64,000 bases of DNA from Anthonomus grandis grandis (Eukaryota > Arthropoda > Insecta > Coleoptera > Curculionidae), in NCBI RefSeq assembly GCF_022605725.1, contig NC_065558.1, positions 1,798,001 to 1,862,000 on the forward strand, given 5' to 3'. The translations under genes were made by a program, and so were the position numbers. Below, piece by piece: positions 11,580 through 23,249 of this stretch. How positions within the stretch are numbered: position 1 is the stretch's first letter; each line of letters starts with the position of its first letter. Below the pieces are notes generated by a model. The model ran no database searches and had not been told where the DNA came from. It saw only the letters and a program-made list of their open reading frames with translations.

Positions 11580-13186
11580 AATGCGTGTGCATATGTACAT
11601 CGAAGACATTTATATACAGTGGTGAATCGTGTACATTTAAGTTATGCCTAATTTTCTTAGGAAATTTTAATAGGAATGCATTTAAATTATAAAAAACCGT
11701 TTCTCAAAAGGACGTATCTCTGTAGGAGCTATTCTTATGTGACGCTTCTCAAAGAAACCATGCAACTCAATAAAGATTTATTGATTAGGAAGGACCATGA
11801 AAAAATAATCTCTAAAATGAGGCCAATAATTGTTCTATAATTAAAGTGCAACGTAATGAAATGATTTTTGGAAAGTTGTATGTTGAGGAACTTTAAACAT
11901 ATTACGCTATCTAGTATCATGAGCACATATGATATTTGCATCTATTTAACAGTGAAATAATAAAATGATTTATAAGATATGGTGTTAATATGACTTCTGT
12001 TGCAAGTATTCAAAAAACCGCATACAAGAATTCTGTTAATTTTGAAAATAAAACTGTCCATTTAATTACGTTATTGTAGATAGACAAATTATTAGCAACA
12101 ATAATACCTAAATTCTTTGCTTCAATAACTAGAGGTATAATGTATTATCAACTTTGCCACACAGTTTTGAGAAACATGTTGCAAGTTATTTCTACGACAT
12201 CCTAGCAATAAAACACATAATTATGAAGCATTCAGTTCTAAATTATGAGCCTTAGCATTTCGTCTGTAAGTTAATTAAATAAGAAATTAAAGTGGGTTTG
12301 TAAGAGTTGTAAAGATCTTAGTAAGAATGATGTATAAATGTAAAAATTATCTGTGTATTGTTGTAGTTTTGCATGAGATAAAATATTTTTCATTATATTA
12401 GCTACATATAATGAGAATTGTAGGCCTTTTAATACATACAGATTGCTGAGGTAATAGAATTAAGTTAAGATTTTGCTTATAAGGAGTGAGAATCAATTTT
12501 TACTTCCAGGCACTTGAAGCAGCTTGTTATTAATTAATTCTAGGCAGTTATAGTTTAGATAACTTTAATATGCAACAGTTTTTTTTTTAAATTCTTTTAA
12601 GTAAATAATGTTTCTCTTTTTCAACAAGTAAAAATTATTCCGGTTACAGTCATTTTTTGTCTCTCAAATAACTATTTCAGGCAAATACAAGTTCTCAAAA
12701 ATATCAGTTTTTTAGCTTTAATTGCCTGGAAGAAACAATTTGACTCTTAACCTGAAAATTATATTAAATTATTAGATTAAAAAACCAATATTCTTGATTC
12801 AGTTGGGTCAGCAATAATTGCCTGGAATTTTAAAAGAAGTTTTTAAATAAATATTCTAGACACTTAAGATAAAATGGCCAATAATTGACCTGGAAAGAGT
12901 TTCAAAGTACTTAATAGAATATTCCAGGCATTTATTGAAACTATACACTTTTTGGAATAAGTTCTAAAATAAGTTCTTGCAAAGAAAATGTTTGAAGCAG
13001 TAAAATTATTGGGGTTTCAAGCTAATTAAGGTATAAATTGATAAATAAATTTTAGGCAAAAAACTATCTAAGATTAAAGTAGATATAATAAAAAAAAACA
13101 GCAACGTAATACAAAAAAAAAATTAAATTTAACAGATCTACAAATAATTGGCAATAGGGATACAGACAAGGCGAGTAAAATACGTG

Positions 13187-13236
13187 CGTTGATTGAATAT
13201 TAAATATATTCAAATTCCCAAAAATTTAATCAACGC
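13187..13236. mobile_element. Palindromic mini-element, copy D (array unit 3)
   Basis: Same position in the unit as copies B and C with two or three changes. In unit 4 only the right half remains (about 15153-15172, AAATATTCAATCAACGC). Confidence 0.6.
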
Positions 13237-13420
13237 AACGTGTGTGCAAATGTACGTCGAGGACATTTATATATAGTGGTGAATCGTGTACATTTAAGTT
13301 ATGCCTAGTTTTCTTAGAAAATATGAATAGGAATGCGTTTCTCAAAAGTACATCTCTGTAAGAGCTATTCTTATGTGATGCTTCTCAAAGAACCAAAATT
13401 TACATGCGACTCAATAAAGA

Positions 13421-13855
13421 CTTCTTTTAAACTTAAGGTTCCATTAGCTAATGGTTATACTGATTACAAGTCAGTTCTCTCTTTGGACCCACTTGAGTTA
13501 AGGCATAATAATTCAGATTATTTTTTAAACAGGTTGAATTTACGGGCGCAAAAGTTGACTAGACTGAAAAAACTCTTCTATGTAGATTTTGATAGTAGTT
13601 CTTATGGACAGCATAATCCTATAACTAGAATGCAACGTTCTTTCGATAGGTATAGTCTTGACTTGCACGTTTCTTTTAGGAGTTCTCTTAAATTAAGTAG
13701 TGACTCGTGACTTTAACAGGTTTCTTTAAATTAATTTGTAACATTGATTGATTGATTGATTTATGTCTTACTATAATCTAGGTTAAGTTGTATTAATATT
13801 AGTTTCTTTGTATTATTTTGTTTTTGTAAAATTGGTGGATACTGTTAAATAAATA
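13421..13855 (+). pseudogene. 5'-truncated non-LTR retrotransposon 3' end inserted in the array
   Basis: This sequence interrupts unit 3 and is absent from units 1 and 2. Its open frame (continuing to 13710) contains LSLDPLELRHNNSDY and HNPITRMQRSFDRY, which resemble the C-terminal tails of jockey/CR1-type RT proteins (LGLEPLELRRLKAD...; NPLNRMLRLYN...). It ends in a noncoding tail and (AAAT)n. The octamer AATAAAGA lies on both sides (13413-13420 and 13856-13863), a probable target duplication, though the right copy overlaps the tail. Only the last part of the protein is present, so it is non-functional. Confidence 0.7.
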
Positions 13856-14804
13856 AATAAAGATTTATTTGTTAGGCATGACCATAAAAGAATAATCTAT
13901 AAAATGAGGCCAATAATTGTTCTATGATTGAAGTGCAACGTAACTAAATGATTTTTGGAAAGCTGCTGTTGAGGAACCTTAAACATATTAAGCTATCTAG
14001 TACCATGAGTACATATGATATTTGCGTCTATTTAACAGTCAAAGAATAAAATGATTAAATATTTAGATACGGTGTAATATGACTTCTGTTGCAAGTATTC
14101 AAAAAACCGCATACAAGAATTCTGTATATTTTGAAGACAAAAGTGCCCACATTATTGTAGATATAGACAAATTATTAGCAACAATAAAACCCAAATTCCT
14201 TGCTTTAATAATTACAGGTTTAATGTATTTTATCAAAAAGTTTTGAGAAACATTTTGTAGCTTATTTCTAAGAGATCCTAAATATAAGACACATAATTAT
14301 GAAGCATTTAGTTTCATATTATGAGCCTTAGCATGTTATCCATAAGTTAATTAAATCGGAATTAAAGTGGGCTTGTGAGAGTTGTAAGGATTTTAGTGAG
14401 AACGATGTAGTAATCTAAAAATTATCTGCGTAATATTGTAGTTTTTCATGAGATAAAATAATTTTTATTATATTAGCTACATATAATGAGAATTGTGGGC
14501 CTCCTAATACATATATATCGCTGAGGTACTCCAGTGGTAATAGAATTAAGTTAAAATTTTGCTTATAAGGAGTGAGAATCAATTTTCACCTCCAGGCACT
14601 TGAAGCAGCTTGTTTTATTATATTTATATAATTAATTTTATTATATTTTAATTAATTCTAGGCAGTTGTAGTTTAGATAACTTTAATATGCAACAGACTT
14701 TTTTTCAACAAGTAAAAATTATTTTAGTTACAGTCATTTTTAGTTTTTCAGCTAACTACTTTAGGCAACTACAAGTTTAAATTAAAAAAATTAAAAAAAT
14801 ATTT

Positions 14805-14980
14805 TTTTTTTTCTGTTTTGCCAACGTTGGTGGCTTTTTAAGGCGTCATGATGCTCTGAATAGAGCGAAACGCGTGTAGCTTTAAGTAAATGTTGTGAGA
14901 CCATGACTTTGTGTTTTTCATAGTTTTTCGTCTGTTGTATACGTCGGTCTCTTTCTGAAAAATGGATGAGATTTTCTTAT
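14805..14980 (+). mobile_element. Penelope-like pLTR fragment with decayed hammerhead
   Basis: This piece interrupts array unit 4. It carries stem II GCTCTGAATAGAGC, GAAA (14867-14870) and CGCGTGTA as in other hammerhead pLTRs here, with a following GCTTTAAG able to pair with upstream AAGGC and more. The core CTGATGA has lost two bases (CATGATG), so it should be inactive. It ends in GGTCTCTTT...ATGGATGAG, very similar to the end near 24805-24830. Confidence 0.6.
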
Positions 14981-15631
14981 TTAAAGAAAATGTTTGATGC
15001 AGTAAAGTTGTTATGGTTTCAAGCTGATTAAGGCTTAAATTGATAAATAGGTTTTTGGAGAAAAACTATCTCAGATTTAATCAGATATAATAGAAAATAT
15101 AATAAAGAAAAATAGAGACGTATTTCCAAAAGAACTAAATTTAACAGATCTTCCAAATATTCAATCAACGCAACGTGTGTGCATATGTACGTCGAGGACA
15201 TTTATATACAGCGGTAAATCGTGTACATTTAAGTTATGCCTAATTTTCTTAGAAAATTTAAATATGAATGTGTTTCTCAAACGTTTAACTCTATAAGAGC
15301 TGTTCTTTTGTAATGCTTTTCAAAGAACCAAAATTTACATGCAACTTAATAAATATTTATTAATTAGGCATTATATACTGTGACTGCATAACCATATTTT
15401 TTATTCTCGTAAAAAGAATAATCTCTAATAAAATAACAATTGTAGGCCTCTTAATACATATAGATCGCTGAGGTATTCCAATGGTAATAGAATTAGGTTA
15501 AGATTTTGCTTATAAGGATTGAGAATTAGTTTTCATGCATTGAAACCTACTTATTAGGTGAGATCCTAAAACTCATCAACTTAGATTAAAACTTACAATT
15601 ACAATAAACGCTTTTTTTTCTCAGGCAATTA

Positions 15632-15964
15632 TTTTCTGCAAAAAAAACGTTTTTTATTTATCATACCCTTAGCCCCCCACCCACCCCACATAGTTTACCT
15701 GTCAGAAATTGTTTTCCAAAATAATACATAAATAACAGCTGCTTTCATTAGAAATATCTAATCTAACAACACAGTTTGTTTATTTAATTTATTATAATTA
15801 TATTATATGTATATTAATGAATATTTAATACATAAACTATCAGGTTAGATATCGTGGACGACAAACGGTGATTTTTCAAAAGAATTTCTTACTAGGAAAA
15901 TGTTGGGGGTGGGTGGGGGGGTGGTAAGGGTTTTGTTAATAAAAAGCAATGTTTTTGCAGAAAA
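15632..15964. mobile_element. 333-bp MITE with C-rich/G-rich inverted ends
   Basis: The left end TTTTCTGCAAAAA and right end TTTTTGCAGAAAA are inverted, and the match continues about 60 bp inward through a C-rich block (about 15669-15692) whose complement is the G-rich block at 15905-15930. The interior is AT-rich and noncoding. A partial second copy lies at 18062-18300, and 15965-16045 repeats some of the interior (AACACAGTTTACTTAAAT), so insertions may be nested. No transposase is encoded and the superfamily is unknown. Confidence 0.7.
15905..15930 (+). other. Predicted G-quadruplex motif in the MITE end
   Basis: G tracts of 5, 3, 7, 2 and 3 separated by single T or TAA satisfy the usual four-tract G3 rule. 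The opposite MITE end (C-rich on plus) and the partial copy at 18094-18117 give the same motif on the minus strand. Confidence 0.65.
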
Positions 15965-16054
15965 TATATATTCAATATTTAATTTAATAACACAGTTTAC
16001 TTAAATTTAAAATAATTTTATATATGAATATTTAGTATAAAAGAAATACTTTGT

Positions 16055-16300
16055 GTCCCAATCGAAAGCTTTTGACAAATCGCAAAATATTGCTGCAGAA
16101 GGTCGATTCAGAGAACTACATAGATTTCTTATAACGAGACAAGTTAATGTTCGTTTATCAGTTTAAAGCAAATAAGTCAATGCATCATATATTTGCCAAA
16201 CTTCCCACTACTTTAGAGAGAGTGAAGACTAATGAAATCGATCTGAGTAGAAAATGGACATATTGTTCTTCAATATTGACTAATACGTAATAATACTATC
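16055..16300 (-). pseudogene. Non-LTR retrotransposon RT relic
   Basis: On the minus strand about 16096-16061 reads AIFCDLSKAFD, the palm motif A of jockey-type RTs, with upstream codons giving a broken frame. Only this block is recognisable; there is no YADD motif. A short dead copy. Confidence 0.7.
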
Positions 16301-16359
16301 CTAGACGAATAATATGCAATAAAATGAATATATTTGAAAGATACGTACGTTCTCCGTCA

Positions 16360-16690
16360 CTGATATAGGAAATCCTCCTCCCCCGAATCACCTGTAAGAG
16401 ATATCTGGCAGAAATAACGATGTTTACGTACCGAATAGCTCTATTAGTCCATATTTATTGTATGTATAACGAGGAGGGCCTGATTCGATGTCCAGTCGAG
16501 CATAAGTCGACCGGACGACAACGGAGCGGACCTGGACGGATACGGAATAGACCGTCCGCCCCCGGGACACCTTGTTTTTCTTCCAATTAGTCTCCAGATA
16601 TGGATATTATTATTTTTGTTATTTTGGGACCTGAAGTTTAGGCATGTACCTTTAAAGTCCCTCGAAAATAATAGAACATTCAATTTTTTA
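16360..16690. promoter_or_regulatory. GC-richer island
   Basis: G+C-rich, apparently unique sequence between an RT relic and AT-rich DNA. The 79-codon minus-strand frame here (16444-16683) has no recognisable domain. Possible conserved noncoding element. Confidence 0.3.
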
Positions 16691-18061
16691 AAGAAAATTC
16701 AATAATTTACATGCCCTTAAGTAAAATTGGGTTTGTTTCATTTAAATATAGCTATAGTCCGGACGTGTGTGGTCTCAAAGAAATTTATCTGCGAGTAGTT
16801 TTTTTTTTAATAATTGGTCGAACGTATCAGTAAAACCAACTGGAAAAAAGAAGTTTTTCATACATAATAAAATCTACATTAAGAAATTGACTAATTGTTA
16901 AAATTAACGCTAAATAACAATAAAGATTATGAACCTGTGAATTTGCCTCGGATGCCTTAACATTAGCCGGTAAGGATTTTTTATGAACGTGTTAATATGT
17001 TATTTAATTATTTTAGAAAAGCAAATTTTTAAAAGCAAAATAACGTTTGTTGCTTAAAATTAGTCCACTACTAAACAGGTTCTCTGTAGGCCGTGTAGAA
17101 ATAGCTTCAAATATTAAGGGTTTGGAAAATCTTAAAGAGAAAATCAACGTACATGATCTAAAAAAACAAATAATTTATATTTTAAAGACGACGCAGCAAA
17201 AAGGTGAAAGACGAAGAAGAGAAACTAACCCAAAATACAAAGGACCTGAATGAATGAGGAAGAGACACGCAATGCCAGAAAAATTCACGGCAAATTCTAT
17301 ATATATATCATTAAGAGTTAAATGTTTAAGTATGGTATATTGTATACTATTTAAAGATGTTTATAAGATGCGTTTAAGGCAATAAGATTTTTTTTTTTTT
17401 AATAACTTTACTATCAATATAGATTTTTTTTAATTTGCAGATATTGCACGTGTTTTATGCATCAGGGAGCATTTTTTTGACGTACAAAGAAAAAAAATTA
17501 ATATTAGATAATTTTTACCAATAGCGTCCTACTGCATTTTTCTAAAATAAATGTTAATTTTTAAATCCTATAGTTTAGTTTTGAGCAAATATGTATTCTT
17601 GAGTTTTTTTATTTGTGTATCCAAATTTTGGTATAACTTTAATGCATTTTCTTTTTTTTTTTTTGTAAATTTCTTTGTGTATGAGATTTCGCTATTACAC
17701 TCACTATAAGATATATATATGTATGAAAAGTTTATCGTATTTTACATAGTGATATATACGTGATAGCGGGGTCATTTTATCACATATTTTAGAAAAGTTG
17801 GTAAATATACCAATAGTAATGAAAACTGACAATTTTTTAAAATTAAATAACTTATCTTAAAAAAACGAAATTTTCACTTATTTGTGGTAAAAAATGGTAC
17901 AACTATTGCAATTTTCATAGCGATCCGCCTTGTTTTGGAGAATTATAATAGGGTTTCTTACAACACCTTAAGGTTATGTAAGAAAGGGATAGATACAAAA
18001 ACTATAGATTTTTTTAACAGCTATAATTTTCTTAAAAACTTTTTCTTTCTCACGTAATCAT
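16691..18061. other. AT-rich stretch, no recognisable gene
   Basis: Mostly AT-rich with poly-T runs. A 68-codon frame at 17047-17253 starts at TTG, is Lys-rich and resembles nothing I know. I see no transposon ends. Confidence 0.25.
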
Positions 18062-18300
18062 ATTATGCAAAAAAACCGTTTTTCATTAACCCTACCCTTA
18101 CCCCCCCACCCACCCCACACAACTTACCAGTCTCAAAATTGTTGTAAAGAAATCATTGTTTTTCAAAATAATACGAGAATAACAGCTGATTTTAATATTA
18201 TTATCCAATCTAATAACACAGTTTGTTTATATAAATCTCATATAATTACATATATGTATATTATTAAATATTTAATACAAAAACAGTGCTATTAGATTGG
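18062..18300. mobile_element. Partial copy of the G/C-rich-ended MITE
   Basis: Matches the left part of the 15632-15964 MITE: TGCAAAAAAACCG, the C-rich block (18090-18117), AATAACAGCTG, and CTAATAACACAGTTTG followed by ATGTATATTA. The right end is missing where the 181-bp satellite begins. The 76-codon frame across it is not a gene. Confidence 0.7.
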
Positions 18301-18317
18301 ATTTTTTAAAAGTATTT

Positions 18318-21300
18318 CAAAGGGCCCATATCTCCGAAACCGTGAGAGTAAGGGAGTTGAAATTTCGAATATAGATTCTTCTAATAAAATCATTTGGTAC
18401 CTATTTTAGCATTTAAAAAAAAAATTAAAACGTAGCACAAATTAGTCTTAAAAGTTGAACATTTTTGCTTTAAAAAAATTAAAATTTTAAGCGACAAAGT
18501 GCCCATATCTCCGACACCGTGAGAGGTAGAGATTTGAAATTTCGGATATAGATTCTTCTAATAAAATCATTTGACACCTGTTTCAGCGTTTTTTTTTAAT
18601 TAAAAAAAAAATAGCACAAATTAGTCCTGGAAGTTGAAAATATTTTCTTTCAAAAAAATTGAAATTTCAAGCGACAAAGCGCCCATATCTCCGAAACCGT
18701 GAGAGTTAGAGATTTGAAATTTCGAATATAGATTCTTTTAATAAAATCATTTGACACCTATTTCGGCGTTTTTTTTCAATTTTTTAAAAAAAATGCACAA
18801 ATTAGTCCTGAAAGTTGAAAATATTTTCTTTCAAAAAAAAATTGAAATTTCAAGCGACAAAGTGCCCATATCTCCAAAAGCGCGAGAGTTAGAAATTTGA
18901 CATTTCGAATATAAATTCCTTTAATAAAATAATTTGACACCTATTTCAGGATTTTTTAAAAATTTGTTTAAAACATAGCACAAATTAGTCCTAAAAGTTG
19001 AACATTTCTGCTTTAAAAAAAATTTAAATTTCAAGCGACAAAGTGCCTATATCTCCGAAAGTGTGAGAGCTAGAGACTTGAAATTTTGGATATAGATTCT
19101 TCTAATAAAATCATTAGACACCTATTTCAGCATTTTTTTTTTATTTTTTTAAAAAATAGCACAAATTAGTCCTGGAAGTTGAAAATATTTTCTTTAAAAA
19201 AAAATTGAAATTTCAAGCGACAAAGTGCCCATATCTCTAAAACCGTGAGAGTTAGAGATTTGAAATTTCAGACAGAGATTCTTCTAATAAAATCATTTGA
19301 CACCTATTTCAGCGTTTTTTTCAATTTTTTGAAAAAATAGCACAAAAGGGTTGGGGAAGTTAAAAATATTTTCTTTCAAAAAAAATTGAAACTTCAAGCG
19401 ACAAAGTGCCCATATCTCCGAAAGTGTGAGAGCTAGAGACTTGAAATTTTGGATATAGATTTTTCTAATAAAATCATTTGACACCTATTTTAGTGTTTTT
19501 TTAAATTTAAAAAAAAATAGCACAAATTAGTCCTGGAAGTTGAAAATATTTTCTTTAAAAAAAAATAGAAATTTCAAGCGACAAAGTGCCCATATCTCCG
19601 AAACCGTGAGAGTTAGAGATTTGAAATTTCGGATATAGATTCTTTTAATAAAATCATTTGACACCTATTTCCGCGTTTTTTTAATTTTTTTTAAAAAATA
19701 GCACAAATTAGTCCTGGAAATTGAGAATATTTTCTTTAAAAAACATTGAAATTTCAAGCGACAAAGTGCCCATATCTCCGAAACCGTGAGAGTTCGAGAT
19801 TTGAAATTTCGAATATAGATTCTTCTAATAAAATCATTTGACACCTATTTCAGCGTTTTTTTTTTTTAATTTTCTAAAAAAATAGCACAAATTAGACCAG
19901 AAAGTTGAAAATATTTTCTTTCAAAAAAAAATTGAAATTTCAAGCGACAAAGTGCCTATATCTCCGAAACCGTGAGAGTTAGAGATTTGAAATTTCGAAT
20001 AAAGATTCTTTTTATAAAATCATTTGACAACTATTTCAGCGTTTTTTTTTCATTTTAAAAAAAAAGCACAAATTAGACCAGAAAGTTGAAAATATTTTCT
20101 TTCAAAAAAAAATTGAAATTTCAAGCGACAAAGTGCCTATATCTCCGAAACCGTGAGAGTTAGAGATTTGAAATTTCGAATAAAGATTCTTTTTATAAAA
20201 TCATTTGACAACTATTTCAGCGTTTTTTTTTTCATTTTTAAAAAAATAGCACAAATTAGTCCTGGAAGTTGAAAATATTTTCTTTCAAAAAAAAATTGAA
20301 ATTTTAAGCGACAAAGTGCCTATATCTCTGAAAGTGTGAGAGCTAGGGACTTCAAATTTTGGATATAGATTCTTCTAATAAAATCATTTGACACCTATTT
20401 CAGCGTTTTTTTCAATTTTTTGAAAAAATAGCACAAAAGGGTACGGGAAGTTAAAAACATTTTCTTTCAAAAAAAAATGAAATTTCAAGCGACAAAGTGC
20501 CTATATCTCCGAAGCCGTGAGAGTTAGAGATTTAAAATTTTGGATATAGATTCTTCTAATAAAATTATTTGACACCTGTTTCAGCGTTTTTTTCAATTTT
20601 TTGAAAAAATGGCACAAATTAGTCCTGGAAGTTGAAAATATTTTCTTTCAAAAAAAATTGAAATTTCAAGCGACAAAGTGCCCATATCTCCGAAACCGTA
20701 AAAGTTAGAGATTTGAAATTTTGAATATAGATTCCAATAACAAAATAATTTGACACCTATTTCAACGTTTTTTTAATTTTTTTTAAAAATAGCACAAATT
20801 AGTCCTGGAAGTAGAAAATATTTTCTTAAAAAAAAAAGAAATTTCAAGCGACAAAATGCCCATATCTCCGAAACCGTGAGAGTTAGAGATTTGAAATTTT
20901 GAACATAGATTCTTATAATAAAATCATTTGACACCTATTTCAGCGTTTGTTTAATTTTTAAAAAAATAGCACAAATTAGTCCTGGAACTTGAAAATATTT
21001 TCTTTCAAGAAAATTGAAATTTCAAGCGACAAAGTGCCCATATCTCCAAAACCGTGAGAGTCAAAGATTTGAAATTTCGAATATAGATTCTTCTAATAAA
21101 ATCATTTGACACCTATTTCAGCGTTTTTTTTTAATTTTTTTAAAAAATAGCACAGATTAGTCCTGGAAGTTGAAAATATTTTCTTTAAAAAAAATTGAAA
21201 TTTCAAGCGACAAAGTGCCCATATCTCCGAAACTGTGAGAGCTAGGAACTTGAAATTTCGGATAAAGGTTCTTCTATTAAAATCATTTTACACCTATTTC

Positions 21301-22118
21301 AGCGTTTTTTTCAAATTTTTAAAAAAAATAGCACAAATTAGTCCTGGAAGTTGAAAATATTTTCTTTCAAGAGAATTGAAATTTCAAGCGACAAAGTGCC
21401 CATATCTCGAAAAACGGAAGAGTTAGAGATTTGAAATTTCGAATATAGATTCTTTTAATAAAATCATTTGACACCTATTTCAGCGTTTTTTTCAATTTTT
21501 TGAAAATATAGCACAAAGGGCTCCGGGAAGTTGAAAATATTTTCTTTCAAAAAAAATTGAAACTTCAAGCGACAAATTGCCCATATCTCCGAAAGTGTGA
21601 GAGCTAGAGACTTGAAATTTTGGACATAGATTCTTCTAATAAAATAATTTGATACCTATTTCAGCGTTTTTTTTAATTTTTTTAAAAAATAGCACAAATT
21701 AGTCGTGGAATTTAAAAATATTTTCTTTCAAAAAAATTGAAATTTCAAGCGACAAAGTGCCCATATCTCCGAAACTGTGAGAGCTACGGACTTGAAATTT
21801 CGGATAAAGGTTCTTCTATTAAAATCATTTTACACCTATTTCAGCGTTTTTTTCAAATTTTTAAAAAAAATAGCACAAATTAGTCCTGGAAGTTGAAAAT
21901 ATTTTCTTTCAAGAAAATTGAAATTTCAAGCGACAAAGTGCCCATATCTCCGAAACCGTAAGAGTTAGAGATTTGAAATTTTGAATATAGATTCCTATAA
22001 TAAAATCATTTGACACCTATTGTAGCATTTTTTTCTATTTTTTAAAAAAATAGCACCAGTTAGTCCTGGATGTTGAAAATATTTTCTTTAGAAAAAATTG
22101 AAATTTTAAGCGAAAAAG
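18318..22118. repeat. 181-bp satellite array, about 21 units
   Basis: The anchor CATATCTC (or TATATCTC) recurs from 18327 to about 21949 at 177-187-bp steps, mean about 181. Each unit holds AAGCGACAAAGTGCCCATAT, a GAGAGTTAGAGATTTGAAAT block, TAATAAAATCATTTGACACC and GCACAAATTAGTCC, plus variable A/T runs. Units differ by roughly 5-15 percent. Two adjacent units (19929-20110 and 20110-20291) are almost identical, and a variant ending CACAAAAGGG occurs at 19341, 20432 and 21512. It carries no gene and no hammerhead core. The frame called within 19293-19484 is spurious. Confidence 0.95.
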
Positions 22119-22369
22119 TGATCGATGCGGCATAGTCCAGTCTCTTAAGAATTCTTATGTACTACATACTCATTTATAATACGATATGCTGAACTTATTG
22201 AATATAATATGCCTATATATTTACTATGTTTATGAGTCGTCAAGTTTCTTTTAAATTAGTCATTTAAAATTAAATGGCAGAAACTATTCTGGTAACACAT
22301 CAAATCGAGAAAAAAAAATCATCCCATTTCCATCAAATAAAATAAATTCGGTTCTTCCGCGTGCAATCC

Positions 22370-22690
22370 GGGTCTAATGTAAATCCGATCATTGGCCAGA
22401 CACACCCCCCAGAAAAACCGTCTTAAAGGGTCATTTGTAACCTTTTTTCTGGGGGGTGTAATTTTTTCCTTATGCGAGGAAAACCCACGACGACTCGGTT
22501 CGATTGTCGGAGCTCATATAACAACGCGATTTCGTCCAACTATCGGGACTTTAAGTTCGCTTTTCTTGCTTGCCAAGCGTTTAATAATGGACCAATACGG
22601 AAAAACCGTTTGTGGCATTTTTGTATTTTCGGTCGGGATCGCGGGAAATTGCAACGGGATCCGGATTTAGATTGGTACAGATCATAATGG
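22370..22690. promoter_or_regulatory. GC-richer island with a strong hairpin
   Basis: G+C-rich block just right of the satellite. 22402-22417 (ACACCCCCCAGAAAAA) and 22444-22459 form a perfect 16-bp inverted repeat with a 26-nt loop. Two overlapping short plus-strand frames (22392-22687) start at non-ATG codons and show no known domain; I treat the block as noncoding. Confidence 0.4.
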
Positions 22691-23003
22691 GAAGAATACT
22701 TGATTTTTATTGAAATTGCCTTTATCTCTTTTTTTATTTATTGGATTTTACGAGAAGTAGTGATAAGTGCGATATGGTATTTAGGGTCTAAAGTATTTTA
22801 AATTTTTTTAAAAAGTAGATTTTTTTTATGTTTAGTTTTTATCTTAAAAATCACAAAAAAGAAATAAACGTATAATAAATAAGAAATATTTTGTAAAAGT
22901 ATTTTTTAGAACAACACTGTATTTTTAGAAACATATATTATTTTAAATTAAATGACTTACATCGAAATTTCTCTATTCTTTAAATAACAAGCGTACTAAT
23001 CTC

Positions 23004-23007
<4 letters not shown>

Positions 23008-23051
<44 letters not shown>
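23008..23051 (+). repeat. Poly-A tract of about 44
   Basis: An uninterrupted A run. It could be the tail of a retroposed sequence, but nothing upstream resembles a gene or a SINE, so it may be a simple repeat. Its length may be inexact because of sequencing. Confidence 0.8.
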
Positions 23052-23052
<1 letters not shown>

Positions 23053-23249
23053 ATTGGCTCGTTTATTATTTTTTTTCTCCAAAACGGTTCATTTTATCGA
23101 TAATATTTTGGAAATAAATGGCATTAGTATATACGACTTTTATTTATCCCCAAGAACATTACACAAACACAGTAATTTCACATGCTACATAAAGCATAAA
23201 AAAAGAATTTACTACTAAAAATACACTCTATCTCTCTCATATACATACT

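Larger units (their letters stand above)
9188..15540. repeat. Tandem array of a 1.66-kb unit (four copies)
   Basis: Units start at TTCCAGGCAC near 9188, 10848, 12504 and 14590. Copies 1 and 2 are nearly identical over 1.66 kb; copy 3 is longer because of an inserted retrotransposon end (13421-13855); copy 4 is more diverged, lacks about 300 bp and carries a pLTR piece (14805-14980). The unit has no long open frame. It includes the CAGGCA/TGCCTGGAA motifs several times and one palindromic mini-element. Copies 1-3 share that insertion, so it predates amplification. Short frames predicted inside are not conserved between copies. Confidence 0.9.

Noticed and set aside
18065..18295. 76-codon plus-strand frame
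   Set aside because: It is the C-rich end and AT-rich interior of a MITE copy.
18318..22118. Hammerhead ribozyme in the 181-bp satellite (CCGAAACCGTGAG)
   Set aside because: Some insect satellites carry hammerheads, but no CUGANGA partner exists in the unit.
18318..22118. CRISPR-like array
   Set aside because: Repeats are about 181 bp and contiguous, without unique spacers; a eukaryotic satellite.
22392..22687. Two overlapping frames of 71-92 codons
   Set aside because: Non-ATG starts, overlapping in different frames, and the first spans the hairpin; no domain.
23008..23051. Poly-A as proof of a processed pseudogene
   Set aside because: No gene-like or SINE-like sequence lies upstream and no target duplication was seen.
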